34,347 bases of DNA, taken from contig PBDC01000053.1 in assembly GCA_002717185.1 (NCBI GenBank), forward strand, positions 1-34,347, given 5' to 3'. This DNA comes from Rhodospirillaceae bacterium (lineage in GTDB: Bacteria; Pseudomonadota; Alphaproteobacteria; UBA8366; GCA-2717185). The notes beneath the pieces were generated by a model. That model ran no database searches. It saw only the letters and a program-made list of their open reading frames with translations, and had not been told where the DNA came from. The translations under genes were made by a program, and so were the position numbers. Positions 33,849 through 34,347 of the stretch are shown here, one piece after another. How positions within the stretch are numbered: the stretch's first letter is position 1; the number at the start of each line of letters is the position of its first letter.

Positions 33849-34347
33849 CTAAGCAACGGCAGGCTGCTGCAGTAGTAACAACGCATCATCCGCAATCGGA
33901 GCAAGCTGCTTGATGTCATGGTTCAACAAGTAGGGACTTCGGTGCGGACGCCGTTCCTGATAACCGTTGACCTGATTGTCGAAGCGGTTGAAAACATAGA
34001 ACATAAGATTGCGCGGCGCTTCGGATGTATTGGCCCCCGAACTGTGTGGGACCAGACAGTTGAAGAACACGACCGTACCAGCCTTCCCAGTCATCGCCAC
34101 GGGCGGTGTTACTTTGCTCAACGCCTCAACCGTCTCTGCCGGTAGCGAATTCAGCGCATACTCCGTGCTCTCCATGTCATAAAAGTAATCGAGCATGCCC
34201 TGGGAATGCACCTTTGGCATCATCATCAATGGCGCGTTTTTTTTCGTGCAATCGCTGACCAACACCAATGCCGTCATCATCTGCGGCTCCGGAATACCAT
34301 CGTGATACCAGCTCGGGAAATCCTGATGCCATTGCCAGGTAGCCCCC
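33849..34347 (-). CDS. phytanoyl-CoA dioxygenase family protein (5' end beyond window)
   Basis: The minus-strand frame runs from the right edge to a TAG at 33849, giving the last 165 residues. The visible edge begins ATWQWHQDFPSWYHDGIPEP, in which His and Asp of WHQDF are the Fe(II)-binding H-x-D of phytanoyl-CoA dioxygenase/ectoine hydroxylase-like enzymes. The second His is in LVPHSSGANTSEAPRN, followed by the Arg region that binds 2-oxoglutarate. It should be a soluble 2-oxoglutarate-dependent hydroxylase; the substrate cannot be told. An internal ATG at 34280 is not the start, because conserved residues precede it. Confidence 0.88.
   Translation of the reverse strand, partial: GATWQWHQDFPSWYHDGIPEPQMMTALVLVSDCTKKNAPLMMMPKVHSQGMLDYFYDMESTEYALNSLPAETVEALSKVTPPVAMTGKAGTVVFFNCLVPHSSGANTSEAPRNLMFYVFNRFDNQVNGYQERRPHRSPYLLNHDIKQLAPIADDALLLLQQPAVA

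Overview
The window looks like a chromosomal segment of an alphaproteobacterium, probably a marine Rhodospirillales-like lineage. This is inferred from a DUF3572 protein (a family I know mainly from Alphaproteobacteria), a Tam-type methyltransferase, many acyl-CoA and oxidoreductase genes, and GTG/TTG starts with overlapping stop/start codons. No rRNA, tRNA, CRISPR array, insertion sequence or phage gene was seen. Taxonomy is inference only.

Layout. (1) 1-9.2 kb is a catabolic stretch, mostly on the minus strand: a partial NIPSNAP protein, an aldo/keto reductase, an LLM-class oxidoreductase, an acyl-CoA dehydrogenase (plus strand), a GMC oxidoreductase, a second acyl-CoA dehydrogenase overlapping an enoyl-CoA hydratase, and a HAD dehalogenase-like hydrolase. 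(2) 9.4-12.9 kb is visibly AT-rich and holds a five-heme cytochrome c followed by an outer-membrane beta-barrel. (3) 13.6-21.9 kb is a compact minus-strand electron-transfer operon. In transcription order it encodes a tetraheme c554-like cytochrome, a cyclic-nucleotide-binding/four-cluster ferredoxin fusion, a di-heme b-type membrane protein, a membrane-anchored decaheme cytochrome with a Cys-rich N-terminal domain, a membrane-anchored FAD/NAD/[2Fe-2S] reductase, and NADP-type glutamate dehydrogenase. (4) 22.1-24.8 kb has a metallo-beta-lactamase-fold hydrolase and a stand-alone acetolactate-synthase-like ThDP enzyme. (5) 25.5-29.2 kb, mostly plus strand, has an Fe-S RNA m5U methyltransferase, DUF3572, trans-aconitate methyltransferase and an isocitrate/isopropylmalate dehydrogenase-family enzyme. 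(6) 29.4-34.3 kb has a GrdB-family selenoprotein with an in-frame UGA, a thiolase, a decayed enoyl-CoA hydratase pseudogene, a GNAT acetyltransferase and a partial phytanoyl-CoA dioxygenase.

The most interesting system is the 15-22 kb operon. ATGA overlaps join the CNBD-ferredoxin, b-cytochrome and decaheme genes, which suggests one complex. Electrons could pass between cytoplasmic Fe-S clusters, two b hemes in the membrane and ten c hemes in the periplasm. The NAD(P)H-type reductase would be the cytoplasmic donor or acceptor, the tetraheme cytochrome a periplasmic partner, and the nucleotide-binding domains a possible gate. I do not recognise this arrangement as a named respiratory complex; its substrate and electron direction are unknown. 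The neighbouring pentaheme cytochrome and barrel may carry electrons or substrates further out. The second highlight is the selenoprotein at 29411-30610, which a standard gene caller would split into two false genes.
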